Assembly (NCBI GenBank): GCA_036733165.1
Contig: DAINBB010000004.1
Coordinates: 1-64,000, forward strand
DNA: 64,000 nt
Direction of reading: 5' to 3'
From: JAFGGT01 sp036733165
GTDB lineage: Archaea; Methanobacteriota_B; Thermococci; Methanofastidiosales; NM3
Shown here: piece by piece, positions 33,596 through 40,976 of the stretch
How the letters are laid out: each line of letters opens with the position of its first letter
Position numbering within the stretch: the first letter of the stretch is position 1
Position numbers and translations under genes: made by a program
Notes under the pieces: model-generated
The model's input: only the letters and a program-made list of their open reading frames with translations
The model's database searches: none
What the model was told of the DNA's origin: nothing

Positions 33596-34717
33596 TTGAA
33601 AACGCTTATAGAGGACGCAGTTGCACGTGCATCTCAATGCGAAACTGCCTTATCATTTGACAAATCTACAGCCGATGACGAGGAACTAGAGGAGATAATC
33701 AAGGAATGCCAGGCCAGGATAAAGGTAATAGGCGTTGGGGGTGCCGGCTGTAATGCCATTACAAGGCTAATTGAAGTTGGCGTGGAAGGTAGCGAGGACA
33801 TAGCCGTTAACACAGATGCCCAAGATCTTAGAAAGTGCAGGGCCAACAAGAAGATCCTGATAGGCACTGAGATAAGCAAGGGACTTGGGGCCGGAAACAA
33901 TCCATCTGTCGGAGAACAGGCCGCCAAGGAAGATGAGAGACTTCTCAGGGAAGCCATCGACAAGGCTGATATGGTATTCGTCACCTGCGGTCTTGGAGGA
34001 GGCACTGGAACAGGTGCCGCACCAATAATCGCCGATGTTGCCAAGAAGACCGGCGCCCTGACAGTGGGGATAGTCACTCTTCCATTCACAGTTGAAGGTA
34101 TCAGAAGGCAGAGAAACGCAGAGAAAGGCCTTGAAAATCTCAGAAGGTCATCAGATACTGTCATAGTCATTCCAAATGACAAACTACTGGAACTTGCTCC
34201 GGGACTGCCGATAGGCGCCGCATTCAAGGTTTCCGACGACATACTTATACAGTCGGTAAGGGGAATCACGGAACTCATAACAAAGCCAGGTCTGATCAAC
34301 CTTGACTTTGCAGATGTCAGGTCCGTAATGAGCGACGGCGGCGTTGCCATGATAGGCATGGGGGAGTCCGATACGGAGAACAGGGCCATGGAAGCCGTTG
34401 ACGAAGCCTTGCATTCACCGCTCATCGATGTCGATGCCACGGGTGCCAGGGGTGCCCTTATCAACATCACAGGTTCAAACGACCTTAAGCTAGAGGAGTC
34501 CGAGCGTATAGTGGAAGCGGTTTCCAATGAATTGGACCCAGAGGCCCAGGTCATTTGGGGTGCCCAGATCGATGAGTCGCTGAAAGGCACCGTGAGAGTG
34601 CTACTTGTTCTGTCAGGAGTAAACTCGCCATATATACTAGGACCCAGGGAAACAGAAATGCTTTTAGGGGATGAGGCAGAGAAGAGCAGCATCAACCTAG
34701 GAATAGACTTTATCTAA
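33596..34717 (+). CDS. ftsZ: Cell division protein FtsZ
   Basis: The tubulin-like GTPase has the nucleotide loop KVIGVGGAGCNA near residue 45, the tubulin signature GGGTGTGAAP near 140, and the synergy loop FADVRSVM near 240. GGAGGT at 33583-33588 spaced seven bases from TTG 33596 decides the start, giving MKTLIEDAVAR. Reading from TTG 33581 would overlap the ribosome binding site. It leads a conserved archaeal cluster ftsZ-secE-spt5-rpl11. A TTTAAATAGTATAA box near 33525-33540 is the probable promoter. Confidence 0.96.
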   Translation: MKTLIEDAVARASQCETALSFDKSTADDEELEEIIKECQARIKVIGVGGAGCNAITRLIEVGVEGSEDIAVNTDAQDLRKCRANKKILIGTEISKGLGAGNNPSVGEQAAKEDERLLREAIDKADMVFVTCGLGGGTGTGAAPIIADVAKKTGALTVGIVTLPFTVEGIRRQRNAEKGLENLRRSSDTVIVIPNDKLLELAPGLPIGAAFKVSDDILIQSVRGITELITKPGLINLDFADVRSVMSDGGVAMIGMGESDTENRAMEAVDEALHSPLIDVDATGARGALINITGSNDLKLEESERIVEAVSNELDPEAQVIWGAQIDESLKGTVRVLLVLSGVNSPYILGPRETEMLLGDEAEKSSINLGIDFI

Positions 34718-34738
34718 CACACGGAAACTGGTGGTAAT

Positions 34739-34924
34739 ATGGAAAGAAAGGGACTTTCGGAGTCTTTACGAGGTTACAGAAAAGTACTTAAACTGACAAA
34801 GAAACCAGACAGAAAGGAGTTTATGCAAACGGCAAAGATATGCGCGTTGGGCATAGTATTGGTGGCAATCGTAGGCTTTGTTATCAAGCTTGTGTCATCA
34901 TTGATCCAAGGAACAACATTCTAG
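34739..34924 (+). CDS. secE: Preprotein translocase subunit SecE (Sec61 gamma)
   Basis: This 61-residue protein is a charged amphipathic helix (SESLRGYRKVLKLTKKPDRKE) followed by a single membrane segment (ALGIVLVAIVGFVIKLVSSL). That is the archaeal Sec61-gamma layout. It stabilises SecY in the translocon. GTGGTAATATG precedes it, and Spt5 follows within about 15 bases. Confidence 0.93.
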   Translation: MERKGLSESLRGYRKVLKLTKKPDRKEFMQTAKICALGIVLVAIVGFVIKLVSSLIQGTTF

Positions 34925-34938
34925 ATAGTGTGAAGTAT

Positions 34939-35403
34939 ATGGAACCTGAATACTCTATCTTTATTTTAAAGACGACAATGAATCAGGAAAGAAATGTAGC
35001 GACGATACTCGAGGAAAAGATCAAGAATAAGGGTATAAAGGTCTCTGCGATTCTTGCACCGGAAAGTTTAAAAGGGTACATATTCATTGAAGCCATCGAC
35101 GAGGGTGCGGTACAGGAAGCAATAGACGGTCTGAAGAACGTGCGGGGAATACTTCCTGGACATGTTCCGTTCAACGAGGTTGAAAACTTCTTCGAAGACA
35201 AACCCGCTGTCGAAGGCATCAAACCTGGTGACATAATAGAGCTCGTTGCCGGACCGTTCAAGGGCGAGAAGGCAAAGGTCATACGCATCGACGAAGGTAA
35301 GGAAGAACTTACTGTCGAGCTTCTTGAGGTCACAATACCAATTCCTGTCACCGTTAATGGAAGTTACGTTAGGATTATAGAGAAGAAAACAAAGGAAGAA
35401 TAG
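34939..35403 (+). CDS. spt5: Transcription elongation factor Spt5
   Basis: This protein of about 154 residues has an N-terminal NGN domain (YSIFILKTTMNQERNVATIL) and a C-terminal KOW motif (IIELVAGPFKGEKAKVIRID). It binds RNA polymerase with Spt4 to promote processive elongation. ATG 34939 is used; GTG 34930 is an in-frame alternative. The position between secE and rpl11 is conserved across archaea. Confidence 0.95.
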   Translation: MEPEYSIFILKTTMNQERNVATILEEKIKNKGIKVSAILAPESLKGYIFIEAIDEGAVQEAIDGLKNVRGILPGHVPFNEVENFFEDKPAVEGIKPGDIIELVAGPFKGEKAKVIRIDEGKEELTVELLEVTIPIPVTVNGSYVRIIEKKTKEE

Positions 35404-35415
35404 GTGAGAGAATAG

Positions 35416-35886
35416 ATGGCACAATCCGTAAAGACGCTGGTAGATGGTGGTAAGGCATCTGCTGGGCCCCCTCTGGGACCAGCGCTGGGACCCCTTGGTG
35501 TACCTGTTCCAAAGGTTGTACAGGCAATAAACGATAAGACCAAGGACTTCAACGGTATGAAGGTTCCAGTGACCATCACCGTGGATGACAAGAGGAACTT
35601 CGAGATAGAGGTGGGCACCCCGCCTACCACAGCACTACTGAAGAAAGAGTTGGGCATCGAGAAGGGCCCACAGAATCCTGGCGCCGAGAGCGGGGGAAAT
35701 CTGAACTTTGAATCCATAGTCAAAATAGCCGGGATGAAAAAGGACAGCCTGTTGTCCTATGATATGAAGAGCGCTGCGAAGGAAGTGCTCGGTGCTGGCA
35801 TACCAATGAGTATGACAGTTGACGATAAACCAATAAAACAAGTTCAAAAGGAAATCGACGAAGGCAAGTACGACGAGTACTTTTAG
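35416..35886 (+). CDS. rpl11: Ribosomal protein L11
   Basis: The 156-residue protein has the L11 N-terminal signature GGKASAGPPLGPALGPLGVP and the RNA-binding C-terminal domain (EVLGAGIPMSMTVDDKP). It forms the base of the ribosomal stalk on 23S rRNA together with L10. It is the first of four stalk or stalk-linked genes in tandem. Confidence 0.97.
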   Translation: MAQSVKTLVDGGKASAGPPLGPALGPLGVPVPKVVQAINDKTKDFNGMKVPVTITVDDKRNFEIEVGTPPTTALLKKELGIEKGPQNPGAESGGNLNFESIVKIAGMKKDSLLSYDMKSAAKEVLGAGIPMSMTVDDKPIKQVQKEIDEGKYDEYF

Positions 35887-35927
35887 ACTTCAAAGGGAGC
35901 GTAGCAACAACAAGGAGGTGTTATACC

Positions 35928-36560
35928 TTGATAGAGGCAATAACACGAGGGGTGAAGGAGGCTAGAGAGAAATCAAAGCCGCGAAACTTCACGCAATCCT
36001 TTGAACTTATAACAAATCTAAAAGAGGTCGACATCAAGAAGCCTGAGTTCAAGATCAGGCAAGAAGTGGCACTGCCCAATGGTAGAGGCAAGCCCGTCAA
36101 AGTGGCTGTCATTGCCGAAAGGGACATGGCACTGAAGGCCAAGGAACTTGGACTTGATGTCATAGAGGATTTGGATACGTTCTCAGGGAACAAGCGTGAA
36201 GCACGTAAGTTCGCGAACAATCATGATTTCTTCATAGCCCAAGCAGACCTGATGCCAACAATTGGTAAGGCGCTTGGACCAATCCTTGCCCCAAGAGGAA
36301 AGATGCCTAAGCCAATGCCACCAACGGCACCGTTGGAGGGCATAATTAGCAATCTAGACAAAACAGTGAAAATCGACATGAAAAAGGCTCCAGTGGTGCA
36401 GGTCCTCATAGGGTCCGAATCACTGACCGATGAGCAGGTTGCAGAGAACGCTATGGCTATTTTGGGCGTCATTGAAAGAAAGTACGAACGTGGACTGGCA
36501 CATGTAAAATCGATATTCATCAAGACTACCATGGGAGAGTCCATCAAGGTGGAGGTGTGA
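35928..36560 (+). CDS. rpl1: Ribosomal protein L1
   Basis: This 210-residue protein has the L1 fold with FFIAQADLMPTIGKALGPIL and APRGKMPKPMPP near the middle. It builds the mobile L1 stalk at the ribosomal exit site, and in archaea it often represses its own operon by binding mRNA. Translation starts at TTG 35928 behind GGAGGTG. I could not pick out a clear L1-binding mRNA structure by eye. Confidence 0.96.
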   Translation: MIEAITRGVKEAREKSKPRNFTQSFELITNLKEVDIKKPEFKIRQEVALPNGRGKPVKVAVIAERDMALKAKELGLDVIEDLDTFSGNKREARKFANNHDFFIAQADLMPTIGKALGPILAPRGKMPKPMPPTAPLEGIISNLDKTVKIDMKKAPVVQVLIGSESLTDEQVAENAMAILGVIERKYERGLAHVKSIFIKTTMGESIKVEV

Positions 36561-36564
36561 GCAT

Positions 36565-37581
36565 ATGGCGCACGTTGCAGCTTGGAAGATTAAGGAAGTC
36601 AAGGAGCTCAAGGAAGCGATTGATTCACACCCAGTGGTCGGTATCGTTGACATAAGCGGGATCGCCGCAAGGCAACTGCAGTCGATGAGAAACGGATTCC
36701 ACGAGAATGTCCAGATTAGGACAGCCAGGAACACCCTTCTTAAAATAGCGATCGAAGATGCGGATAACGAGAGTGTGAGAGGCCTATCGGAACATATCAG
36801 TGGAGGTTCTTCACTGGTCCTGACCGATATGAACCCCTACAGGCTCTACAAGTTGTTCGAGAAGGGAAAGACCAGCGCACCTGCAAAGGGTGGCGAAACC
36901 TGTCCGAAAGACATAACCATCGAGAAGGGAGACACTGGATTTCCACCTGGCCCTCTGGTAGGCGAGATGCAAAGGGTAGGCATACCCGCTGCGATCGAAG
37001 GAGGAAAGATCGTTGTGAAGAAGAACCATGTGCTGTTGCACGAAGGGGACGAGATAACCCCTGAAGTGGCCGCCATTCTTGGAAAACTGGACATTGAACC
37101 ACTCGAAGTAGGCCTAAATCTTTATGCCGTATACGAAGAGGGATTCATATTCAATGCCAAGGACCTGGCGATAGACGAAGAGGCAATAAAAAGCCAATTC
37201 GCTCTGGCATATTCACAATCGTTCAATCTTGCAATGAACGCAGCCATACCGACCAAGGACACTATTGGCCTGCTTATTACACTGGCCTTCAGCAATGCAA
37301 GGAATCTTGCCCTAAACGCCAATATCATCAATGATGAAACTTTGCCATTGATAATCTCCAAGGGATACTCGGAGATGTTATCGCTGGCAAGAGCGTTGGA
37401 CGACCAATCGCTTGATGATGATCTGAAGGACAAAGTGGGATCCTTTGCGGCTGCCGCCGCTTCGACACAGACGCCAAAGGAAGACAAATCCGAAGAAGGG
37501 ACCAGTGAGGAAGAGTCCAAAGAGGAAGAAGAGGCCCCCGAGGAGGAATCCATGGGTGGACTTGACGCCCTGTTTGGGTAG
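36565..37581 (+). CDS. rpl10: Ribosomal protein L10 (P0)
   Basis: The 338-residue archaeal-type L10 has the rRNA-binding domain at 1-110 (GIVDISGIAARQLQSMRNGF) and an inserted domain. Long stalk-binding helices lie near 250-300, and the acidic C-terminal tail ends ESMGGLDALFG, which matches the L12 tail and recruits translation factors. GGAGGTGTGAGC precedes ATG 36565. Confidence 0.96.
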   Translation: MAHVAAWKIKEVKELKEAIDSHPVVGIVDISGIAARQLQSMRNGFHENVQIRTARNTLLKIAIEDADNESVRGLSEHISGGSSLVLTDMNPYRLYKLFEKGKTSAPAKGGETCPKDITIEKGDTGFPPGPLVGEMQRVGIPAAIEGGKIVVKKNHVLLHEGDEITPEVAAILGKLDIEPLEVGLNLYAVYEEGFIFNAKDLAIDEEAIKSQFALAYSQSFNLAMNAAIPTKDTIGLLITLAFSNARNLALNANIINDETLPLIISKGYSEMLSLARALDDQSLDDDLKDKVGSFAAAAASTQTPKEDKSEEGTSEEESKEEEEAPEEESMGGLDALFG

Positions 37582-37604
37582 TTATGATAATAGGAGGTAT
37601 TGAA

Positions 37605-37916
37605 ATGGAGTATATATACGCCGCAATGATTTTGCACGCTTCAGCAAAGGAGATCACTGAGGACAACGTGAAGAAGATCCTCGAGGCAGCTGGTGTGGAC
37701 GTCGACGAGGCGAGGGTAAAGGCACTTGTTGCATCCCTTGAGAACATCGACATCGATGATGCCATCAAGACAGCTGCAATGCCAATGGCCGCCGCAGCGC
37801 CTGCAGCCGCATCTCCGGCCGCATCACAGGATGCTTCAGCTGAGGAAGAAGAGGAAGAAGAGGAAGAAGCTTCAGAGGAAGAGGCACTCGAAGGACTTGG
37901 TGCTCTCTTCGGTTGA
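37605..37916 (+). CDS. rpl12: Ribosomal protein L12 (P1 type)
   Basis: The 103-residue protein starts MEYIYAAMILHASAKEITED. It has an Ala/Pro hinge (PMAAAAPAAASPAA) and an acidic tail ending EGLGALFG, the archaeal stalk protein that contacts elongation factors. ATAGGAGGT followed by ATG 37605 decides the start over an upstream in-frame ATG at 37584. It is the last gene of the stalk operon and is followed by T-rich tracts. Confidence 0.96.
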   Translation: MEYIYAAMILHASAKEITEDNVKKILEAAGVDVDEARVKALVASLENIDIDDAIKTAAMPMAAAAPAAASPAASQDASAEEEEEEEEEASEEEALEGLGALFG

Positions 37917-37943
37917 AGCGGGACCTTTATAAAGGCTCTATAT

Positions 37944-37990
37944 TCCTTTTATTTTTTTCTTTTGTTTTTATTTGAACTTCTTTTTTTGAG
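37944..37990 (+). terminator. T-rich transcription termination tract after rpl12
   Basis: Several runs of T (TTTTATTTTTTTC, TTTTGTTTTTATTT and TTTTTTT) follow the stop codon within 75 bases. In archaea, repeated U tracts without a hairpin are the usual intrinsic terminator. Confidence 0.65.
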
Positions 37991-38158
37991 CTACGGATAT
38001 TTTTCAATCCTCAACAATAATTTTTCTAGTTAATATAGATCGATTTTGTTAATTCATAGGGATGACTATCTTTTGGTGATGGGCCTTGGAAATTATCAAT
38101 AACAGATGATAATATTACATATGATATGCATCATGAGAATATATATTATTTATTTAAC

Positions 38159-38175
38159 ATGGATGTATTATCCAT
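38159..38175 (+). promoter_or_regulatory. Candidate operator: ATGGAT-N5-ATCCAT
   Basis: ATGGAT (38159-38164), five bases, ATCCAT (38170-38175) form a perfect inverted repeat. It sits directly after an AT-rich TATA-like stretch and 87 nt before ATG 38263. It is the same motif and spacer as at 1036-1052 upstream of the other methyltransferase. Confidence 0.5.
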
Positions 38176-38262
38176 CCGCCTTACATGTACGGGAGAGACT
38201 ATAAGTTGCTCCAAATCAATCACTTCGTAGAAAAACAATTTTTAGAACTTAGGAGGAATAAT

Positions 38263-38916
38263 ATGTCAGAAAAAGAGCTTTTCGCAAAGCTTAACACAGC
38301 CGTCGTCAAGGGAGACAACGTCGGTATCCAGGGCATCTGCAAAGAGGTCCTGGACAGTGGGGTCGACCCCTACCGCGCCCTCATCGAAGGCTGTGCCGAG
38401 GGAATGAGGGTCGTCTCGGACAAGTACGACAAGAAAGAGATGTTCGTACCTCAGATCCTTCTCTCGTCAAGGGCCATGTACGCCGCGATGGACGTGCTCA
38501 AGCCCCATATAGAGACGGACGAGACCACCGTCACGGGCAAGATCGTCCTCGGCACCGTGGAGGGCGACATCCACGACATAGGGAAAAACATCGTCAAGCT
38601 GCTGCTCGAGGTGGCCGGATTCGAGGTCTTCGACCTCGGAAGGAGCGTACCGCTCCAGAGCTTCGTCGAGACGGCGAGGGAGAAGAGCGCGGACATCATA
38701 GGGATGTCGGCCCTGATGTCGACGTCCATGCTCGGCATGCCCGAAGTCATAGAGATGCTCAAGAACGCGGGGATACGCGACCAGGTCAAGGTCATGATAG
38801 GCGGGGCCCCGATAACCGAGCAGTACAAGGACAAGATAGGGGCCGACGGATTCGCCACCAACGGTCCGGGGGCGATAAAGCTGGCAGAGGGCCTGATGAA
38901 GGAGAAGGGGGCGTGA
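38263..38916 (+). CDS. Corrinoid methyl-carrier protein (MtaC/MtbC/MttC type)
   Basis: The 217-residue protein has the helical cap domain at 1-85 and the B12-binding domain after it. The cobalt-ligand motif is GDIHDIGKNIV (D-x-H-x-x-G; His about 106), with SALMSTSM and GGAPIT for the nucleotide loop. It shuttles a methyl group from a substrate-specific methyltransferase to a zinc methyltransferase. AGGAGG seven or eight bases before ATG 38263 fixes the start. The next gene begins three bases after its stop and encodes the acceptor-side methyltransferase. No MtxB gene is adjacent, so the substrate is open. The gene is clearly more GC-rich than its surroundings. Confidence 0.9.
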   Translation: MSEKELFAKLNTAVVKGDNVGIQGICKEVLDSGVDPYRALIEGCAEGMRVVSDKYDKKEMFVPQILLSSRAMYAAMDVLKPHIETDETTVTGKIVLGTVEGDIHDIGKNIVKLLLEVAGFEVFDLGRSVPLQSFVETAREKSADIIGMSALMSTSMLGMPEVIEMLKNAGIRDQVKVMIGGAPITEQYKDKIGADGFATNGPGAIKLAEGLMKEKGA

Positions 38917-38919
38917 AGT

Positions 38920-39975
38920 ATGGAGGTATCCCAGAGATGGCTCAGCTTCCTCAGGGGCGAGGAGGTCGACAGACCGCCGGTCTTTCCTTTATCACAGGGG
39001 CACTGTGCCAAGATCATGGGCGCGCCCAATCTCGGTGACTACTATACAAAACCAAAGTTCAATGTAGAGGCGCAGATTATAGCACGAGAGATGTATGGCT
39101 ATGACCAGCCACCAACTTTCATAGAGCCAGGATATGGGTGCGAATGTTGGGGGGGCAAGGTCCTACAACCATACAATCCAAAGATGGGGGCTCCGGTACC
39201 TATTAGGCCCGCCTGTCTGACACCAGAAGAGTTGGAGAAGGTCGACATACCAGACCCAAGGACAGCAAGTTGGATGCCAGAGTATAGGGAAATGATGAGA
39301 CTGGCAATTGAGAAGAATCAGAAACCATACCCCATCATACCTGGAGGCTTCATTTCAACGACAGCGCCGATGTTAGTCCCAATGGAGACCTTTATGATAT
39401 GGTTGATGGAAGCACCAGACCTAGCCCACAAGGCGCTTTCAAAAACGGCGGAATTCGGAATATCCCTGGTCGAGTCCTTTGTAGAGGACTTTGGCAACGA
39501 TACATGGTATCCATTTGAAGGCACGCCGACCGACTCCAATGTGTTGATAGATCCAAACATGTTCGCTGAATTCCCCTTGAGATATGCCAAAAGGCTAAAT
39601 GAGAAAATAGTGGACATGGGCCTGTCCATATGGATACACTGGTGCTCAGACCATAGTGGCAACATGAAGGCGGGACATGTGCATAGCATGCCTGTTGGGC
39701 CGGAAGGATTCATAAATATGGGTCCAGAGGTTCCAATGGATGTCCAGGCTGAAAAGCTGGGAGATAAATACAGACTAGTCGGAAATATCAATCCGCCTCT
39801 CATTATGTCTGCCGAGTTCGATGAATGGCAAGACATATGCCTCAAGAATATCGAGGAAGGCACAAAGGCAAAGATGGGATACGCGCTTGGCGTGGGTTGC
39901 GAACTTCCACCGCCGGCCCCTCCGTCAAATGTGTTCGGCATGGTCAAGGCAGCAGAGGAATATGGAAGACGTTGA
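38920..39975 (+). CDS. Zinc methyltransferase of the UroD/MtaA superfamily
   Basis: This protein of 351 residues has a TIM-barrel UroD-like fold. The zinc ligands appear as IHWC (His240, Cys242) and GVGCELPP (Cys327), matching the H-x-C...C site of methylcobamide:CoM methyltransferases. The short RGEEVDRPPVFPL near the start is typical. It is divergent from MtaA and MtbA, and from the protein at 1-952. It could instead transfer methyl groups to or from another thiol or pterin, as several corrinoid-linked UroD-like proteins do. It is coupled to the corrinoid gene. The first 65 bp share the GC-rich character of that gene, after which composition drops sharply. Confidence 0.82.
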   Translation: MEVSQRWLSFLRGEEVDRPPVFPLSQGHCAKIMGAPNLGDYYTKPKFNVEAQIIAREMYGYDQPPTFIEPGYGCECWGGKVLQPYNPKMGAPVPIRPACLTPEELEKVDIPDPRTASWMPEYREMMRLAIEKNQKPYPIIPGGFISTTAPMLVPMETFMIWLMEAPDLAHKALSKTAEFGISLVESFVEDFGNDTWYPFEGTPTDSNVLIDPNMFAEFPLRYAKRLNEKIVDMGLSIWIHWCSDHSGNMKAGHVHSMPVGPEGFINMGPEVPMDVQAEKLGDKYRLVGNINPPLIMSAEFDEWQDICLKNIEEGTKAKMGYALGVGCELPPPAPPSNVFGMVKAAEEYGRR

Positions 39976-39984
39976 TCTTCCTTT

Positions 39985-40005
39985 ATCTTTTTTTATTCGA
40001 ACTAA
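39985..40005 (+). terminator. T-rich tract after the methyltransferase
   Basis: CTTTATCTTTTTTTATTC follows the stop codon by about ten bases and probably ends the corrinoid-methyltransferase transcript. Confidence 0.45.
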
Positions 40006-40045
40006 AAAACATGTTTCTAGTAATTAAACTAAGATCAAATGTCCT

Positions 40046-40372
40046 CTAGATGGTGTCGTAATACTTGGAAAAGGTATTTGACATGCGTTCTATTCCTCTT
40101 CCGCTCATGGTGCCGGCCAATGGGAATTCCTGATCGCATTTTGGGCATCTGGCCAATTTACATCCCGAGGCTGATCTTGCACACCCGGAACATGCTATCG
40201 CCCTGCCGTAAATTATGTTGAAAACAAAACCACATTTCGGACATTTCAGAGTTTTGGAAGATTCCGGTACATTGATTCCCTTAGATGTCCTCATCTTGTC
40301 AATGAATCGGTCATAGTATGCAGGATCCCTATATTCTGTATTTTCAATCTTCTTCATGGATCTTGTTTTCAT
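40046..40372 (-). CDS. Cysteine-rich zinc-binding protein of unknown function
   Basis: I do not recognise a named family. The 108-residue protein has a charged N-terminal 40 residues. A compact metal-binding region follows: LKCPKCGFVFNI, then AIACSGCARSASGCKLA, then RCPKCDQEFPLAG. These give at least two zinc ribbons with an additional CxxC in between. It is likely to be a metal chaperone, regulator or RNA/DNA binder. A start at ATG 40357 (MKKIENTEYRD) is possible. It lies between the methyltransferase gene and a methyltransferase remnant, so a link to methyl metabolism is conceivable but unproven. Confidence 0.6.
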   Translation of the reverse strand: MKTRSMKKIENTEYRDPAYYDRFIDKMRTSKGINVPESSKTLKCPKCGFVFNIIYGRAIACSGCARSASGCKLARCPKCDQEFPLAGTMSGRGIERMSNTFSKYYDTI

Positions 40373-40476
40373 GCTAGAAAAATATCAGTGAACGTTTATA
40401 TAAATAATGGCTGAATCACCTTCGTATGCCAAATAGATGATTTTAAAGAAATATTATTCTTTTATAAAAGACATAA

Positions 40477-40848
40477 CTAAAAAAATAGATAGGTCAAGGG
40501 ACCTTTACGAGGTTTGTATATGCCAGCACGTTCTCCAAAGGCGTCCTTGGGGACAGACCACAGCCCGGCGCCAGCACCCTCTACACCGTCATCTATGCAT
40601 TGCTGCGCCTCCGCCTCAACAGTAAGACAAAATGGCACTCTGACGCTCCCTATACCTGCATGTTCCCATGCGCCATAGGCAAGGTCTGCCATCTTATTGG
40701 CGTTCTTGTGGGCATCCGGCCAATATGACCCCGTCTTTTCCATGAGAGATACAGTACCAGTCTGGAGGGGACAACTGCAGGAGACCCTATCTGTTTCCTT
40801 CCCTTCGAGGGTTCTGATATATCTTTCCTTGGGTGATAGTTTATCCAT
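40477..40848 (-). pseudogene. Truncated MtaA/MtbA-type methyltransferase (N-terminal fragment)
   Basis: From ATG 40848 the frame reads MDKLSPKERYIRTLEGKETD. It continues with TGSYWPDAHKNANKMADLAY and IGSVRVPFCLTVEAEA, a close match to the N-terminal 90 residues of methylcobamide:CoM methyltransferases. After that the similarity stops and the frame ends at 123 residues, with no zinc-ligand half downstream. The stop codon is TAG, but the sequence beyond it does not resume the family, so this is a broken copy rather than a recoded gene. It is unlike 38920-39975 in sequence, so it represents a third paralogue. Confidence 0.8.
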
Positions 40849-40976
40849 TCAAAATATTGAAAACAGTTCAGTTCATTTATATTAATAGTATATTCCATAT
40901 TGGTATAAAAATAATATAATACAGGATAAATAGGAATAAATCACGAAGATAATATGTTCATGACAAGTATCATTCC

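Larger units (their letters stand above)
37917..38262. other. Intergenic region between the stalk operon and the corrinoid gene
   Basis: There is no gene. The first 75 bases carry T-rich termination tracts. The middle is AT-rich and includes CATATGATATGCATCATG near 38119-38136. A TATA-like AATATATATTATTTATTT is followed directly by the inverted repeat at 38159-38175 and then a leader of about 87 nt ending in AGGAGG. Confidence 0.6.

Noticed and set aside
37840..37880. GAAGAAGAGGAAGAAG tandem repeat
   Set aside because: It is the acidic tail of ribosomal protein L12, a normal coding low-complexity stretch.
40477..40479. Pyrrolysine readthrough of the TAG ending the short methyltransferase frame
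   Set aside because: The frame after TAG reaches another stop within five codons and does not resume the family. MtaA/MtbA proteins do not use pyrrolysine.
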